Source of the DNA: Pseudomonadota bacterium
Lineage (GTDB): Bacteria; Pseudomonadota; Gammaproteobacteria; Steroidobacterales; Steroidobacteraceae
Direction of reading: 5' to 3'
DNA: 11,483 bases
Assembly (NCBI GenBank): GCA_003242685.1
Contig: QGVD01000093.1
Location: forward strand, 1-11,483
In this document: positions 1-6,413 of the stretch, piece after piece
Position numbering within the stretch: the stretch's first letter is position 1
Layout of the letters: the number at the start of each line of letters is the position of its first letter
The notes under the pieces: generated by a model
Database searches by the model: none
Told to the model about the DNA's origin: nothing
The model's input: the letters and a program-made list of their open reading frames with translations, nothing else
Translations under genes and position numbers: made by a program

Positions 1-29
1 TTCGCGGGAGTGTTGAATTTTTTTAAGAG
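1..29. other. AT-rich junction next to truncated PBP1A gene
   Basis: These bases include a 13-base run of only A/T apart from one G (14-26, ttgaatttttttaa region) and are unlike the GC-rich DNA that follows. The PBP1A reading frame ends in TGA exactly where this sequence begins. The pattern fits the edge of an inserted element or an assembly boundary. No gene is visible here, and the stretch is too short to identify. Confidence 0.4.
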
Positions 30-839
30 TCAGACGTACGGCGCTTCCACCTCGTAGAGCGGTGCGTGCGCGCGCGCCTCGATCGGCTCGGCCGCCGCAG
101 CCTGTGCGACCGTCGCGTCGATGAATCCGAGCTCGCGCATGCGTTCCAGCACGTAGGCGCGCCGCGCCTTCACGAGCTCGGGATTGACGAGCGGGTTGTA
201 GCGCGAGGGCGCCTGCGGAATGCCGGCGAGCATCGCCGCTTCCGCGACGGTGAGCCGGTCGAGCGGCTTGCCGAAGTACGTCTCGGCGGCCGCAGCCACG
301 CCGTACGCGCGCTGCCCGAAGAAGATGACGTTCAGATAAAGCGTGAAGATCTGTTCCTTGGTGAACTCGCGCTCCATGCGCAGCGTGAGGAACAGCTCCG
401 CGAGCTTGCGGCGCCAGGTCTTGTCACGTGTGAGGAACATCGTGCGCGCGACCTGCTGCGTGATCGTGCTCGCGCCCTGCGACTTTTCCCCCTCGATCAG
501 GTTCACGAACACCGCGCGGACGATGCCCGCGAGATCGACACCGCCGTGCTCGAAGAAGCGATCGTCCTCCGCTGCGAGGAACGCTTCGCGCACGATGTCG
601 GGGATCTGCTCGTAGGTGATGGGAATGCGGCGCTCGATGCCGATCTGGGCGATGAGCTCGCCGCTGCGCGTATAGACCCGCAGGGGCACCTGCAGCTCGA
701 ATTTGCGCATCTCCTCGATCGACGGCAGCGAGGGAGCCAGATACACGTAACCGCCCGCAAGCCCGATCACACCGAGAAATGTGATCCCGATCACGGCTGC
801 CGCCGCGAGCACCAGCATCCGAAAATGATTGCGTTTCAC
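30..839 (-). CDS. mrcA: Penicillin-binding protein 1A, truncated after the glycosyltransferase domain
   Basis: This is the N-terminal third of a class A penicillin-binding protein, which polymerises lipid II into peptidoglycan glycan strands at the outer face of the inner membrane. Residues 8-34 form a single membrane anchor. GT51 motifs follow in order: EDDRFFEHGG (91-100, with Glu91 as the likely catalytic residue), GASTITQQ (122-129), RRKLAELFLTLRME (143-156, Glu148 as the second catalytic Glu), LYLNVIFFGQRAYGV, and AEAAMLAGIPQAPSRYNP. The family is usually about 800 residues, with an OB-like insert and a C-terminal transpeptidase. Here the frame stops at residue 269, just after the EAPYV segment where family members continue, so the transpeptidase is absent. 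The start is GTG (837-839); an internal ATG at 816-818 is possible. No clear Shine-Dalgarno is seen. The divergent position beside pilM is the classical one. It may be a pseudogene, or truncated by the window edge or an insertion. Confidence 0.85.
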   Translation of the reverse strand: MKRNHFRMLVLAAAAVIGITFLGVIGLAGGYVYLAPSLPSIEEMRKFELQVPLRVYTRSGELIAQIGIERRIPITYEQIPDIVREAFLAAEDDRFFEHGGVDLAGIVRAVFVNLIEGEKSQGASTITQQVARTMFLTRDKTWRRKLAELFLTLRMEREFTKEQIFTLYLNVIFFGQRAYGVAAAAETYFGKPLDRLTVAEAAMLAGIPQAPSRYNPLVNPELVKARRAYVLERMRELGFIDATVAQAAAAEPIEARAHAPLYEVEAPYV

Positions 840-858
840 AGAAAACTACTCTGTCCGC

Positions 859-887
859 TTGCGCGGGTCATACCCGCTATGCATAGT
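859..887 (+). promoter_or_regulatory. Candidate promoter and palindromic operator upstream of the riboswitch
   Basis: A weak sigma70-like pair, TTGCGC (859-864) and CATAGT (882-887), is separated by 17 bases and would start transcription near 894, the first base of aptamer helix P1. Two perfect inverted repeats lie in it: GCGGGT-CAT-ACCCGC (863-877) between the boxes, and CTATGCATAG (877-886) over the -10. This looks like a protein-binding site that could also affect the divergent mrcA gene. The promoter match is modest (3/6 and 4/6); the palindromes are certain and their function is inferred. Confidence 0.4.
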
Positions 888-891
888 AGCC

Positions 892-989
892 AGCGCTTGT
901 AAGGGCAAACTCACCGAAAGGTGGGGACGCAAAGCCACCGGTCTACGGGACGCAGTGCCTATGACAGCGGGGTTGCCGGCACAGACGTT
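892..989 (+). promoter_or_regulatory. Cyclic-di-GMP class I (GEMM-I) riboswitch aptamer
   Basis: The RNA reads as a GEMM-I aptamer. P1 pairs 894-900 with 981-987 (one C-A mismatch) and can extend to 892/989. Conserved AGGGCAAAC (902-910) is followed by P2, CACC-GAAA-GGTG (912-923), with the expected GNRA tetraloop. GGACGCAAAGCC (925-936) leads into P3, where GGTCTA (940-945) faces CCTATG (958-963), the likely tetraloop receptor. Conserved AGCGGGGTTGCCG (966-978) closes the core. By alignment from memory to the Vibrio cholerae Vc2 aptamer, the ligand-contacting positions G20, A47 and C92 correspond to G905, A932 and C976, all unchanged. G at position 20 favours c-di-GMP; an A there is typical of the cGAMP-preferring GEMM-Ib variants. 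The element is on the pilM strand, so it probably controls the pilus operon. Whether c-di-GMP turns it on or off cannot be read here. Confidence 0.92.
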
Positions 990-1176
990 AATCCATCTGC
1001 TCGTGGTGGACCACGCGCGAGCCGAAACGTTCGTGCCGTCATGCCTCGACGTCACCACCGCGCTCGCTTCCCGCACCGCCTTCGCGTCCTCAAGGGACAC
1101 TTGTACAAGGCGCAGCAGCATTCTTTGAGCCCGGCCAGCGCGGCTCGTGACGCCTCCGGCAGTTTCCGTCCGTGCC

Positions 1177-1192
1177 GACACCGGGACACCGG
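1177..1192. repeat. Perfect tandem octamer GACACCGG x2
   Basis: Two adjacent identical copies of GACACCGG occur in the pilM leader, about 40 bases before an AT-rich promoter-like patch. The spacing suggests a possible direct-repeat activator site, or it may be chance in GC-rich DNA. Confidence 0.4.
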
Positions 1193-1230
1193 ATTCCGTG
1201 AGCGCTCTCACGTTCTATTTAACTTTGCAC

Positions 1231-1239
1231 TGATATATA
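1231..1239 (+). promoter_or_regulatory. Possible extended -10 promoter for pilM
   Basis: TG-A-TATATA lies in the only strongly AT-rich patch of the leader and matches the extended -10 form; no good -35 is seen at the usual distance. If active, it would start near 1246 and give a pilM transcript that lacks the riboswitch. Confidence 0.3.
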
Positions 1240-1303
1240 GTTTCGACCGATTTCACACGGGGCGGGCGCTTTCGGGCGTAACTTACTGAAAAGGAAAGAA
1301 AAA

Positions 1304-2368
1304 ATGTTCCTGTTCAAACGTAAGTATCGCCCCCTCCTCGGACTTGACATAACCACATCCTCCGTAAAGCTCATCGAATTGTCGATGTCCGGGGGGCAGT
1401 ATCGCGTCGAGGCCTACGCCGCCGAGCCTACGCCTCACAACGCGATCAACGAGAAGGCCATCGTCGACGCGGAGGCGGTGGGCGAGGCCATCCGGCGGGC
1501 GTACAAGCGCTCCGGCGCCAAGAGCACCGAGGTCGCCGTCGCCATCCACGGCGACGCGGCAATCACCAAGGTCATCCAGATGCCGCGCAACCTGCGCGAG
1601 AGCGAGCTCGAGGCGCAGGTGGAGCTGCAGGCCGACCAGTACATCCCATTCCCGATGGACGAGGTCAGCTACGACTTCGAGATCCTCGGGCCGTCGGAGA
1701 GGGATCCCGATACGAACGACGTGCTGCTCGTCGCGACGCGAACCGAGAACGTCGAGCAGCGCCAGGCCGCGGTGAAAGCCGCGGGTCTCACCGCCAGGAT
1801 CGTCGACGTCGAGGCGTTCGCGCTCGAGAACGCCTGCAAGCTGATGACGCACCAGATGCCAGACGGAGGGGTCGATCGCACGATCGCGGTGGTGGACTTC
1901 GGCGCGAGCAGCACGACGTTCAGCGTGCTGCGCAATCTCAAGGTGATCTACACGCGCGACTTCGCCTTCGGCGGGCAGCAGCTCACCGAGGAGATCATGC
2001 GCACGTACGGGCTCTCGATGGAGGAGGCGGGACGCGCCAAGAAGGAGGGCGGTCTGCCGGCCAACTACCAGTCGGAGGTGCTCGATCCCTTCATCGACGA
2101 CATGACGCAGCAGGTGAGCCGCTCGCTGCAGTTCTACCTGGCGTCCGGCTCGGGCCGTGAGCAGCCCGAGAAGATCCTGGTGTGCGGCGGCTGCGCGAAC
2201 ATCCCGGGCGTCGCCGACGTGATCGCGAGTCGTGTCGGGATCGCGGCCGAGAAGGGCGATCCCCTCGGTCAGATGAAGCTGTCCTCGCGCGCGAAGGCGC
2301 AGGCCGTCCAGCGGGACGCGACGGCGCTGCTCACCGCCTGCGGGCTGGCACTGCGGAGTTTCGACTGA
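1304..2368 (+). CDS. pilM: Type IV pilus assembly protein PilM
   Basis: PilM is a cytoplasmic actin-like ATPase-fold protein that binds the short N-terminal tail of PilN and links the inner-membrane alignment complex to the pilus motor. The 354-residue length is normal for the family. The actin/FtsA-like nucleotide motifs are visible: GLDITTSSVK (13-22, phosphate 1), VVDFGASSTTFSV (around 196-208, phosphate 2, Asp198) and CGGCANIPG (294-302, adenosine motif). The segment QADQYIPFPMDEVSYDF is typical of PilM. The ATG has a good ribosome site (AAGGA, 8 bases upstream). The stop TGA overlaps the pilN ATG by one base, which implies translational coupling. It is the first gene of the operon, downstream of a c-di-GMP riboswitch and a long leader. 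Confidence 0.96.
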   Translation: MFLFKRKYRPLLGLDITTSSVKLIELSMSGGQYRVEAYAAEPTPHNAINEKAIVDAEAVGEAIRRAYKRSGAKSTEVAVAIHGDAAITKVIQMPRNLRESELEAQVELQADQYIPFPMDEVSYDFEILGPSERDPDTNDVLLVATRTENVEQRQAAVKAAGLTARIVDVEAFALENACKLMTHQMPDGGVDRTIAVVDFGASSTTFSVLRNLKVIYTRDFAFGGQQLTEEIMRTYGLSMEEAGRAKKEGGLPANYQSEVLDPFIDDMTQQVSRSLQFYLASGSGREQPEKILVCGGCANIPGVADVIASRVGIAAEKGDPLGQMKLSSRAKAQAVQRDATALLTACGLALRSFD

Positions 2369-2988
2369 TGCCACGCATAAATCTGCTTCCCTGGCGTGAG
2401 GAACAGCGCAAGGAGCGCAAGATCGCCTTCCTGGTCGCGCTCGGCGGCGCGACTCTCGGCGCGGGCGTCGTGTACTTCGCCGCCTCCCTGCTGTTCGACT
2501 CGATGATCGAGGCGCAGGAGCGCCGCAACGACCGGCTGCGCGCGGAGATCAAGCTGCTCGACAAGCAGATCGAGGAGATCAACAACCTCGAGAGCGCGAA
2601 GCAGAAGTTCATCGCGCGCATGGAGATCATCGAGAAGCTCCAGCGCTCGCGGCCGGAGATCGTGCACCTCTTCGACGAGATCGCGCGTGCCCTGCCCGAC
2701 GGAACGTATCTCACCGCGATCAAGCAGACCGACAGGCGCCTGAGATTCGACGGCGTCGCTCAGTCGAGCACCCGCGTGTCGAACTTCATGCGCAACATCG
2801 ACTCCTCGGAGTGGCTGCGCAACCCCGAGCTCGAGGTGGTCGAAACCAAGAAGGATCAGACGCTCGGCGCCAGCTTCACGCTGTACGCCGAGCAGGTGAG
2901 CGCCGCGGATGCCGGCGAGGCGACCGCAGCCGGCGGTAACAAGGTGGCCGCACGTACAGGCGCCGCACGCACAGGAGCCGCACGATGA
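2368..2988 (+). CDS. pilN: Type IV pilus assembly protein PilN
   Basis: PilN is a bitopic inner-membrane protein. Its cytoplasmic tail docks on PilM and its periplasmic domain pairs with PilO. The protein (206 residues) starts with PRINLLPWREEQ, which contains the INLLPWR signature (4-10) that binds PilM. A membrane segment follows (about 20-43), then a charged coiled coil (about 45-95, IEAQERRNDRLRAEIKLLDK region) and a ferredoxin-like domain (about 98-180). The open frame extends upstream into pilM, but the ATG at 2368 is chosen because the PilM-binding motif follows it directly. The C-terminus carries an unusual low-complexity tail ending in the repeated pentapeptide ARTGA, encoded by a 15-base tandem repeat. 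Its stop overlaps the pilO start in ATGA. Confidence 0.96.
   Translation: MPRINLLPWREEQRKERKIAFLVALGGATLGAGVVYFAASLLFDSMIEAQERRNDRLRAEIKLLDKQIEEINNLESAKQKFIARMEIIEKLQRSRPEIVHLFDEIARALPDGTYLTAIKQTDRRLRFDGVAQSSTRVSNFMRNIDSSEWLRNPELEVVETKKDQTLGASFTLYAEQVSAADAGEATAAGGNKVAARTGAARTGAAR
2950..2984. repeat. 15-base tandem repeat at the pilN end, containing the pilO ribosome site
   Basis: Units at 2950-2964 and 2965-2979 differ at two positions and are followed by a 5-base partial copy. They encode the RTGAARTGAAR tail of PilN. The second unit contains AGGAG (2973-2977), 8 bases before the pilO ATG; the first unit has AGGCG instead. A slippage duplication of a coupling region is likely. Confidence 0.7.
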
Positions 2989-3644
2989 ACCTGCTCGAAG
3001 AGCTGCGCGCGCTCGATCCTAACGATCCAGGTCGCTGGCCGCTGCCGGTGCGCATCGGCGCGGTCGCCGTGTGGTTCGTGCTGCTGTCCCTGGTGCTCTG
3101 CTACATGCTCGTGTGGCAGAAGCAGCGTCCGGAGCTGCAGCGCCGCCAGGCCGAGGAGCAGCAGCTTCGCGCCGAGTTCCGCACCAAGCACTCGAAGGCC
3201 GTGAACCTCGAGGCCTACAAGCAGCAGCTCGCCGACATCGAGCGCTCCTTCGGCGCCATGCTGCGCCAGCTGCCCGGCAAGACCGAGGTGCCGAACCTGC
3301 TCGTCGATATCTCCCAGACGGGCCTCGCCGCGGGTCTCGAGGAGAAGCTGTTCCAGCCCGGCCCCGAGGTGCGCAAGGACTTCTACGCGGAGCTGCCCAT
3401 CAAGATCCGGCTCACCGGCAGCTATCACGAGTTCGGCGAGTTCGTGAGCGGCATCGCGGCTCTGCCCCGCATCGTCACGCTGCACGACATCGAGATCAAA
3501 CCGGTCGACAAGAACTCGTTCGACCAGCTCACTCTCGATCTCACCGCCAAGACGTACCGCTACCTCGACGAAGAGGAGATCGCGGCCGCGGAGGCAGAGC
3601 GCCGCGCTCAGGAGAAGAACCGCCGTCCAGGCTCTCGCGGCTGA
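2985..3644 (+). CDS. pilO: Type IV pilus assembly protein PilO
   Basis: PilO is a bitopic inner-membrane protein that forms heterodimers with PilN and contacts PilP, spanning from the inner membrane into the periplasm. The 219-residue protein has a short cytoplasmic N-terminus (LLEELRALDPNDPGRWPLP), one membrane segment (about 24-45), a periplasmic coiled coil (about 47-95, KQRPELQRRQAEEQQLRAEF region) and the PilO fold (about 97-195) with the typical LPGKTEVPNLLVDISQTGLA and FVSGIAALPRIVTLHDIEI segments. The tail (196-219) is strongly charged, EEEIAAAEAERRAQEKNRR, and longer than minimal homologues. The start overlaps the pilN stop (ATGA), with AGGAG 8 bases upstream. The gap to pilP is 29 bases. 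Confidence 0.96.
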   Translation: MNLLEELRALDPNDPGRWPLPVRIGAVAVWFVLLSLVLCYMLVWQKQRPELQRRQAEEQQLRAEFRTKHSKAVNLEAYKQQLADIERSFGAMLRQLPGKTEVPNLLVDISQTGLAAGLEEKLFQPGPEVRKDFYAELPIKIRLTGSYHEFGEFVSGIAALPRIVTLHDIEIKPVDKNSFDQLTLDLTAKTYRYLDEEEIAAAEAERRAQEKNRRPGSRG

Positions 3645-3673
3645 AGACGCGACGGAATATCGGGGTGGTCTGC

Positions 3674-4195
3674 ATGAACACGAACGACAATCGCCTGGCC
3701 CGCACCGCGCTCCTCTGCGCAGCGCTCGCCGCGCTCGCGGCCTGCTCCAGCGCCGACGACGAGCTCACGCGGTTCATCGAGGAGACCAAGCGTCAGCCCG
3801 GCGCGCCCGTGGAGCCGCTGCCGGAAGTGAAGCCTTACCAGTCGTTCGTGTACTCGGCGAGCACGCTGCGTTCACCGTTCATGCCGAGCGGTCCGCCCAA
3901 TGCCGCGGCTCAACCGCAGGTGCGACCGGATGCGAAGCGCAACCGCGAGTTCCTCGAGCAGTTCGCGCTCGACTCGCTGCGCATGGTCGGTACGCTGCGC
4001 CTCGGTGGAAAGATGTACGGCCTGGTGCAGTCGAAGGACGGACTCGTGCACCGCGTTCTGCCCGGCAATTACATGGGGCAGAACGACGGACGCATCGTCG
4101 AAATCACACCATCGAAGATCAGTCTGATCGAAATCGTTCCGGACGGCCTCGGCGGGTACATGGAACGCCCCGCGGCGCTCGCTCTGAACGAGTGA
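3674..4195 (+). CDS. pilP: Type IV pilus lipoprotein PilP
   Basis: PilP is an inner-membrane-anchored periplasmic lipoprotein whose flexible N-terminal arm binds PilN/PilO and whose C-terminal beta-sandwich contacts the N0 domain of PilQ. The 173-residue protein has a lipoprotein signal ending LAALAAC, with Cys24 as the lipidation site, then a long extended linker (25-85, rich in Pro, Glu and Ala) with the conserved YSASTLRSPF block. A compact beta domain follows (about 95-165: LDSLRMVGTLRLGGKMYGLV, then VLPGNYMGQNDGRIVEI). The ATG at 3674 is chosen because a normal signal peptide follows; an in-frame GTG at 3665 is less likely. A GGGGTGG stretch (3662-3668) may serve as the ribosome site. 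Confidence 0.95.
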   Translation: MNTNDNRLARTALLCAALAALAACSSADDELTRFIEETKRQPGAPVEPLPEVKPYQSFVYSASTLRSPFMPSGPPNAAAQPQVRPDAKRNREFLEQFALDSLRMVGTLRLGGKMYGLVQSKDGLVHRVLPGNYMGQNDGRIVEITPSKISLIEIVPDGLGGYMERPAALALNE

Positions 4196-4221
4196 TCGAA
4201 CGGCAGTCAGGGAGTCTCCTA

Positions 4222-6375
4222 ATGAAACGCCACAGTCGGTACAACCGGGTTCTGAGCATGCTCGCATGCCTTGCTGCCGCGTTCGCGCTCGGGCTCGCGA
4301 GCACGAGGGTCGAGGCTCAGTCGAGCACCCGGCTGGAGGCGATCGACGTCCAGACGCTTCCGGGTCAGCAGCTGCAGCTCACCCTGCGCATGTCCGGTCC
4401 CGCACCGGAGCCGATGAGCTTCACCATCGACAATCCGGCGCGGATCTCTCTCGATCTGCCGAACACGACGCTGGCGCTCCCGTCCCGCCGCATCGACGTG
4501 CGCTCGGGCGGGCTCGACACGATCCTCGCCGCCGAGAGCGGGGACCGCACGCGCGTGGTGCTGAACCTCGATCAGCTCGTGCCGTACGAGACGCGCGTCG
4601 CCGGCAACGACATCATCGTGCTGCTGGGCACGGGTGGGCAGGCCGGTGCTGCCGCCGTCGCTCAGGCCGCGCAGCCGCGCGCTGCCGCTCCGGCGGGCGC
4701 CGCTCCGCGCGCGATCCGCAGCATCGACTTCCGGCGCGGAGCCGAAGGCGCGGGCCGCATCATCGTGCGGCTCACCGATCCGCGCACGCCGATCAATCTG
4801 CGTCAGGTCGGCAACCAGATCGTCGTCGATTTCACGGGCGCCGAGCTGCCGCGCAATCTGATGCGCCGCTACGACGCCACGGACTTCGGCACGCCGGTCA
4901 CGAGCTTCGACGTCACGCGTGCCGACGGCGGTACCCGCATGATCATCACCGCGACCGGCGAGTACGAGCAGCTGGCGTATCAGTCGGACGATCAGTACGT
5001 CGTCGAAGTGCAGCCGATGCGCCGCGCGGCCGGCGTGGTCGAGGAACGCCGCCGGTACACCGGTGAGCGCCTGACGCTCAACTTCCAGGACATCGAGACG
5101 CGCGCGGTGCTGCAGCTCCTTGCCGACGCGAGCGGTCAGAACATCGTCGTGTCTGACACGGTCACCGGCAGCGTGACTCTGCGCCTGCAGAACGTGCCGT
5201 GGGATCAGGCGCTCGACATCGTCCTGCGCACCAAGGGTCTCGACAAGCGCCAGGAAGACAACGTCATCATCGTCGCACCCGCCGACGAGCTCGCCGCGCG
5301 CGAGAAGGCCGACCTCGCCGCCCGCAAGGACATCGAGGAGCTCGCCCCGCTGCGTTCGGAGTTCCTGCAGGTGAACTACGCCAAGGCGAGCGACATGGCG
5401 AACCTCATCAAGTCGCAGGGCGGTTCGCTCCTGTCCTCGCGCGGCAGTGTCGCCGTGGACGAGCGCACGAACACGCTGCTGCTGCAGGACACTGCGGACC
5501 GGCTCGCCGACATCCGCCGGCTGGTCGCGACGCTCGACATCCCGGTGCGCCAGGTGCTCATCGAGGCGCGCATCGTGATCGTCAACGACGACTTCACCCG
5601 TGAGCTGGGCGTGCGGGCCGGTTACACCGGCATCCGTCGCAACGGCAACGACGGGGTCATCACCACGTCGGGCAGCGCCGCCGCCACCGACACGATCCTG
5701 TCCTCCGCCCTGCAGAACCTGCAGGGCAGCGGCTCGCCGTTCCCGGTCCAGGTGCCGACCGGGGCCGGTGCGCAGAACCGGTACAACGTGAACCTGCCGG
5801 TGCAGAACCCGGCCGGACGGCTGGCGTTCATGGTGCTCGGCTCGGACTACATCGTGGACCTCGAGCTCTCCGCTGCGCAGGCCGAGGGCCGCGGCCGCAT
5901 CATCTCCTCGCCGCGGATCGTCACGGCGAACCAGAAGGAAGCCCGCATCCAGCAGGGTGTGGAGATTCCCTACCAGGAGTCGGCTTCGAGCGGCGCGACG
6001 ACCGTCCAGTTCAAGGAGGCGGTGCTCGAGCTGCGCGTCACGCCGCAGATCACGCCGGACAACCGCATCATCCTCGACCTCAACGTCAAGAAGGACAGCG
6101 TGGGTCAGGTGCTCGTCACCTCGGGCGGCGTCAACGTGCCCTCGATCGACACGCGCGAGGTGAGCACGCAGGTGCTCGTCAACGACGGCCACACCGTGGT
6201 GCTCGGCGGCATTCTCGAGACCGAGGAACGCGACGACCTGAACAAGGTGCCCTACCTCGGCGACGTGCCGGTGCTCGGCCGCCTGTTCAAGTCCACCCGC
6301 AAGACCAACAACAAGGACGAGCTGCTGATCTTCGTCACGCCGAAGATCCTGCGCGAAGGCGTCAACGTGTTCTGA
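4222..6375 (+). CDS. pilQ: Type IV pilus secretin PilQ
   Basis: PilQ forms the multimeric outer-membrane pore through which the pilus emerges. The 717-residue protein has a Sec signal peptide cut after VEA (about residue 32). Two AMIN domains (about 36-135 and 155-265), which bind peptidoglycan, are split by an Ala/Pro-rich linker. The secretin N0/STN domain follows (about 282-355, LTLNFQDIETRAVLQLLADAS), then an N1 domain (about 380-440, VNYAKASDMANLIKS). The C-terminal secretin barrel contains the signature region GRIISSPRIVTANQKEARIQ, VPSIDTREVSTQVLVNDGHT and VVLGGILETEERDDLNKVPYLGDVPVLGRLFK. A GTG at 4192 overlapping the pilP stop would add 10 residues. ATG 4222 is preferred because AGGGAG (4209-4214) sits 7 bases upstream and a clean signal peptide follows. 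No terminator lies between it and the next gene. Confidence 0.96.
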   Translation: MKRHSRYNRVLSMLACLAAAFALGLASTRVEAQSSTRLEAIDVQTLPGQQLQLTLRMSGPAPEPMSFTIDNPARISLDLPNTTLALPSRRIDVRSGGLDTILAAESGDRTRVVLNLDQLVPYETRVAGNDIIVLLGTGGQAGAAAVAQAAQPRAAAPAGAAPRAIRSIDFRRGAEGAGRIIVRLTDPRTPINLRQVGNQIVVDFTGAELPRNLMRRYDATDFGTPVTSFDVTRADGGTRMIITATGEYEQLAYQSDDQYVVEVQPMRRAAGVVEERRRYTGERLTLNFQDIETRAVLQLLADASGQNIVVSDTVTGSVTLRLQNVPWDQALDIVLRTKGLDKRQEDNVIIVAPADELAAREKADLAARKDIEELAPLRSEFLQVNYAKASDMANLIKSQGGSLLSSRGSVAVDERTNTLLLQDTADRLADIRRLVATLDIPVRQVLIEARIVIVNDDFTRELGVRAGYTGIRRNGNDGVITTSGSAAATDTILSSALQNLQGSGSPFPVQVPTGAGAQNRYNVNLPVQNPAGRLAFMVLGSDYIVDLELSAAQAEGRGRIISSPRIVTANQKEARIQQGVEIPYQESASSGATTVQFKEAVLELRVTPQITPDNRIILDLNVKKDSVGQVLVTSGGVNVPSIDTREVSTQVLVNDGHTVVLGGILETEERDDLNKVPYLGDVPVLGRLFKSTRKTNNKDELLIFVTPKILREGVNVF

Positions 6376-6413
6376 CGGGCGGGGATACCAGGAAGCATTT
6401 CAGCAGGTGATGC

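Larger units (their letters stand above)
990..1303 (+). other. Long untranslated leader between riboswitch and pilM
   Basis: About 314 bases separate the aptamer from the pilM start. No convincing gene is seen: the short open frames lack ribosome sites and recognisable proteins. A small hairpin, CGTGG-TGGA-CCACG (1002-1015), directly follows the aptamer but has no T-run, so no classical intrinsic terminator is apparent. Other elements are a CTTGTACAAG palindrome (1100-1109), a tandem octamer (1177-1192) and an AT-rich patch (1213-1246) with a possible promoter. The pilM ribosome site AAGGA (1291-1295) lies 8 bases before ATG. The expression platform must sit here, possibly acting through Rho or translation. 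Confidence 0.6.

Noticed and set aside
1002..1015. Hairpin after the aptamer as an intrinsic terminator
   Set aside because: The stem is only 5 bp and no T-run follows, so it does not meet the usual terminator pattern.
846..1289. Short open frames on both strands in the mrcA-pilM intergenic region
   Set aside because: They overlap the riboswitch aptamer, lack ribosome sites and encode no recognisable protein.
2182..2367. Upstream extension of the pilN frame into pilM
   Set aside because: The PilM-binding INLLPWR motif begins at residue 4 from ATG 2368; the extension is Arg-rich antiframe sequence.
4192..4221. GTG start for pilQ overlapping the pilP stop
   Set aside because: ATG 4222 has a good ribosome site (AGGGAG) and gives a clean signal peptide; the upstream extension adds charged residues before it.
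4219..6192. 657-codon open frame on the minus strand opposite pilQ
   Set aside because: It is an antisense shadow of pilQ caused by high GC; the translation is Arg/Asp/His-rich with no family motif.
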